Shown here piece after piece: positions 4,689 through 5,497 of a stretch of 5,497 bases of DNA. The first letter of the stretch is position 1. Each line of letters begins with the position of its first letter. Origin of the DNA: Thermoplasmata archaeon (lineage in GTDB: Archaea; Thermoplasmatota; Thermoplasmata; Thermoplasmatales; Thermoplasmataceae). The translations under genes and the position numbers were made by a program. The stretch is taken from NCBI GenBank assembly GCA_021806345.1, contig JAJZXP010000332.1, positions 1-5,497 of the forward strand. The letters run 5' to 3'. The notes under the pieces were generated by a model. It saw only the letters and a list, made by a program, of their open reading frames with translations. It was not told the DNA's origin and did no database searches.

Positions 4689-4979
4689 TCAAATTTCTGA
4701 AATCAAGGCTCCAGGAGAAACCTCAGTGCTATTCACGCAGTAAAGTCTGTTGAATGTGTTGTTTACATTATTGCAGACTCTATACTGATTATATAGCTGA
4801 AGTACGCAGTAATAAGCTCCGTTATACAGATAGCAGTCTATGGGCTTAAGCGCTGAAGTGTTTAAATCCCTTATAAACAACGACTGGTTTCCATTGTTTG
4901 AGCCATACAGTGCATTAACTTCCTTAAAAGAAAAGGATCTCTTTGGATCACAGAGGGTAAATAATATATCCCCAGATTG
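4689..4979 (-). pseudogene. C-terminal remnant of a probable secreted Cys/Asn-rich protein
   Basis: The minus strand is open for 96 codons before TGA at 4689-4691. The frame has no ATG; the only usual alternative start is TTG at 4880, which would give 63 residues, but the reading upstream of it (DPKRSFSFKEVNALYGSNNG) is equally protein-like. The product has five cysteines, many Asn and Tyr, and four N-x-S/T sequons (NQS, NTS, NNT, NST), the composition of an extracellular glycosylated archaeal surface protein. No signal peptide or anchor remains. The open frame runs into the ISL3 fragment region, ending at a TAA (4980-4982) just before the transposase start. I infer the tail of a larger gene cut off by the insertion or a deletion. 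I do not recognise the family, and chance is possible. Confidence 0.35.
4961..4969 (+). promoter_or_regulatory. TATA box of the transposase fragment
   Basis: ATAATATAT is centred 24 bases before GTG 4989. That matches the leaderless spacing of the channel and rpoL genes, and supports GTG 4989 over the TTG at 4977 as the transposase start. Confidence 0.4.
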
Positions 4980-5285
4980 TTACGTTATGTGAATTCAGAG
5001 GAATTGTTCAGGAAACTTCTTGGCCTCGAGGAACCATGGCACATCAAGGAAATAAAGTTTGATCATCAGGAAAAAAGAGTTGATATTTTCATAGATTTCC
5101 CAAGAGGATCAAAGTTCCCATGTCCTGTATGTGGACAATTATACGGTGTCCACGACACAGATGAACGGACATGGAGACACCTGAACATCTTCCAGTATCC
5201 CACATATGTACACACAAGGAATCCAAGGATAAAATGCAATGAACATGGAAAGAAGTTCATTGATCTTCCATGGGCCCGGAAAGGC
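4961..5285 (+). mobile_element. Truncated ISL3-family insertion sequence (5' part only)
   Basis: The fragment comprises the promoter and first quarter of an ISL3 transposase gene. Similarity to the family ends at about ARKG (near 5283), where flanking DNA appears to begin. The left boundary is uncertain: I could not find terminal inverted repeats or a target duplication, so the coordinates cover only the recognisable part. Confidence 0.5.
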
Positions 5286-5300
5286 CAGAAGTTAAATTAG
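4989..5300 (+). pseudogene. ISL3-family transposase, N-terminal fragment
   Basis: From GTG 4989 the frame encodes 103 residues. Typical ISL3 features are the opening ELFRKLLGLEEPWHIKEIKF, the strand VDIFIDFPRGSKFPCPVCG, and the zinc-binding N-terminal domain with Cys45-x2-Cys48 paired with Cys83-x2-His86. The family block DERTWRHLNIFQYPTYVHTR follows the first pair, and PWARKG the second. A full transposase has about 400 residues. Everything after ARKG, including the DDE catalytic core, is missing, and the frame ends at TAG 5298-5300 in what looks like flanking sequence. The product cannot transpose. A complete copy elsewhere in the genome could act on its ends if they survive. TTG 4977 would add four residues but is less well placed relative to the TATA box. 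Confidence 0.85.
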
Positions 5301-5363
5301 AAATATTTTACATGAAAAATCCTTCACCTTTGATCCCAGGGTTTTATCGTCATATATGATCAT
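5292..5363 (-). pseudogene. Truncated ORF overlapping the thrC stop, 23 codons
   Basis: The thrC stop TGA (5360-5362) overlaps an ATG at 5361-5363 (ATGA), the usual arrangement of a translationally coupled downstream gene. The ORF reads MIIYDDKTLGSKVKDFSC and stops after KIFLI at TAA 5292-5294, close to the broken 3' end of the transposase fragment. The likely story is that a gene once followed thrC in the operon and lost all but its first 18-20 codons when the IS sequence arrived or rearranged. No family is recognisable from so few residues. It could also be a chance overlap. Confidence 0.35.
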
Positions 5364-5497
5364 TTTTTTCTGATTTCGCTCAGGAAAGAGTCTACCGTTT
5401 CGTGTTTAACATTGTTTGGTATCGACATAAGGTCTTTGAGAATGTGTCCCGTTAGAACGCATGCAACCCTATCAGACCTATCAATTGTCCCGTCGTC
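5360..5497 (-). CDS. thrC: Threonine synthase, C-terminal end (runs off right edge)
   Basis: The last 45 codons of a minus-strand gene enter from the right edge and end at TGA 5360-5362. The segment DRSDRVACVLTGHILKD matches the conserved end of PLP-dependent threonine synthases (typically VCVLTGHGLKDP, or TGNGLKDP), with Ile for the usual second Gly and Leu for Pro. A charged tail with SFLSEIRKK closes the protein. The enzyme converts O-phosphohomoserine to threonine and phosphate in the cytoplasm. The PLP lysine and core lie outside the window, so intactness cannot be judged. A coupled ATG overlaps its stop codon, but the downstream gene appears truncated. Confidence 0.75.
   Translation of the reverse strand, partial: DDGTIDRSDRVACVLTGHILKDLMSIPNNVKHETVDSFLSEIRKK

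Noticed and set aside
4935..4950. GGATC repeated twice six bases apart next to the IS fragment, considered as target duplication or IS end
   Set aside because: Five bases is too short to be meaningful, and no copy was found on the other side of the fragment.
5066..5260. Minus-strand open frame of 64 codons within the transposase fragment
   Set aside because: The plus strand carries the ISL3 zinc-binding motif here; the antisense translation has no features.

Overview
The window reads as a low-GC archaeal chromosome, most likely a member of the Thermoplasmata. The evidence is an archaeal RNA polymerase subunit L gene, an archaeal-type tRNA G10 dimethyltransferase, a small heat shock protein paired with a Phr/HSR1-like regulator, and TATA boxes about 24-26 bases ahead of start codons, which implies leaderless transcripts. 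The lineage is inferred from gene content and memory of the families; no search was run.

Layout from left to right. Positions 1-504 (minus) hold the N-terminal part of a flavoprotein resembling sulfide:quinone oxidoreductase / NDH-2, with both nucleotide-binding signatures eroded. A divergent intergenic region (505-946) carries two overlapping palindromes and a doubtful 58-codon ORF. On the plus strand come an MscS-family mechanosensitive channel (947-1858), rpoL (from about 1918 to 2262) and the tRNA methyltransferase Trm-G10 (to 3241). The start of the methyltransferase is abnormal: its protein-like reading extends upstream of the first usable start codon and meets an ATG that overlaps the rpoL stop but lies in another frame. 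This could be an indel, a non-canonical start or recoding.

On the minus strand, converging on trmG10 with a 4-base gap, is a two-gene operon: hsp20 (3830-4390) followed, with a 4-base overlap, by a winged-helix regulator with a coiled-coil tail (3246-3833). A perfect 8-bp inverted repeat with a 5-base spacer (4394-4414) lies between the hsp20 TATA box and start codon. The simplest model is a self-regulating heat-shock operon in which the regulator binds this operator. The same repeat could also form a 5' RNA hairpin.

The right end (4441-5363) looks like decayed accessory DNA inserted downstream of threonine synthase: a small doubtful ORF, the C-terminal remnant of an apparently secreted Cys- and sequon-rich protein, the first quarter of an ISL3-family transposase, and a 23-codon stub that overlaps the thrC stop codon. 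The window closes with the last 45 codons of threonine synthase (minus). No tRNA, rRNA or CRISPR array was seen.
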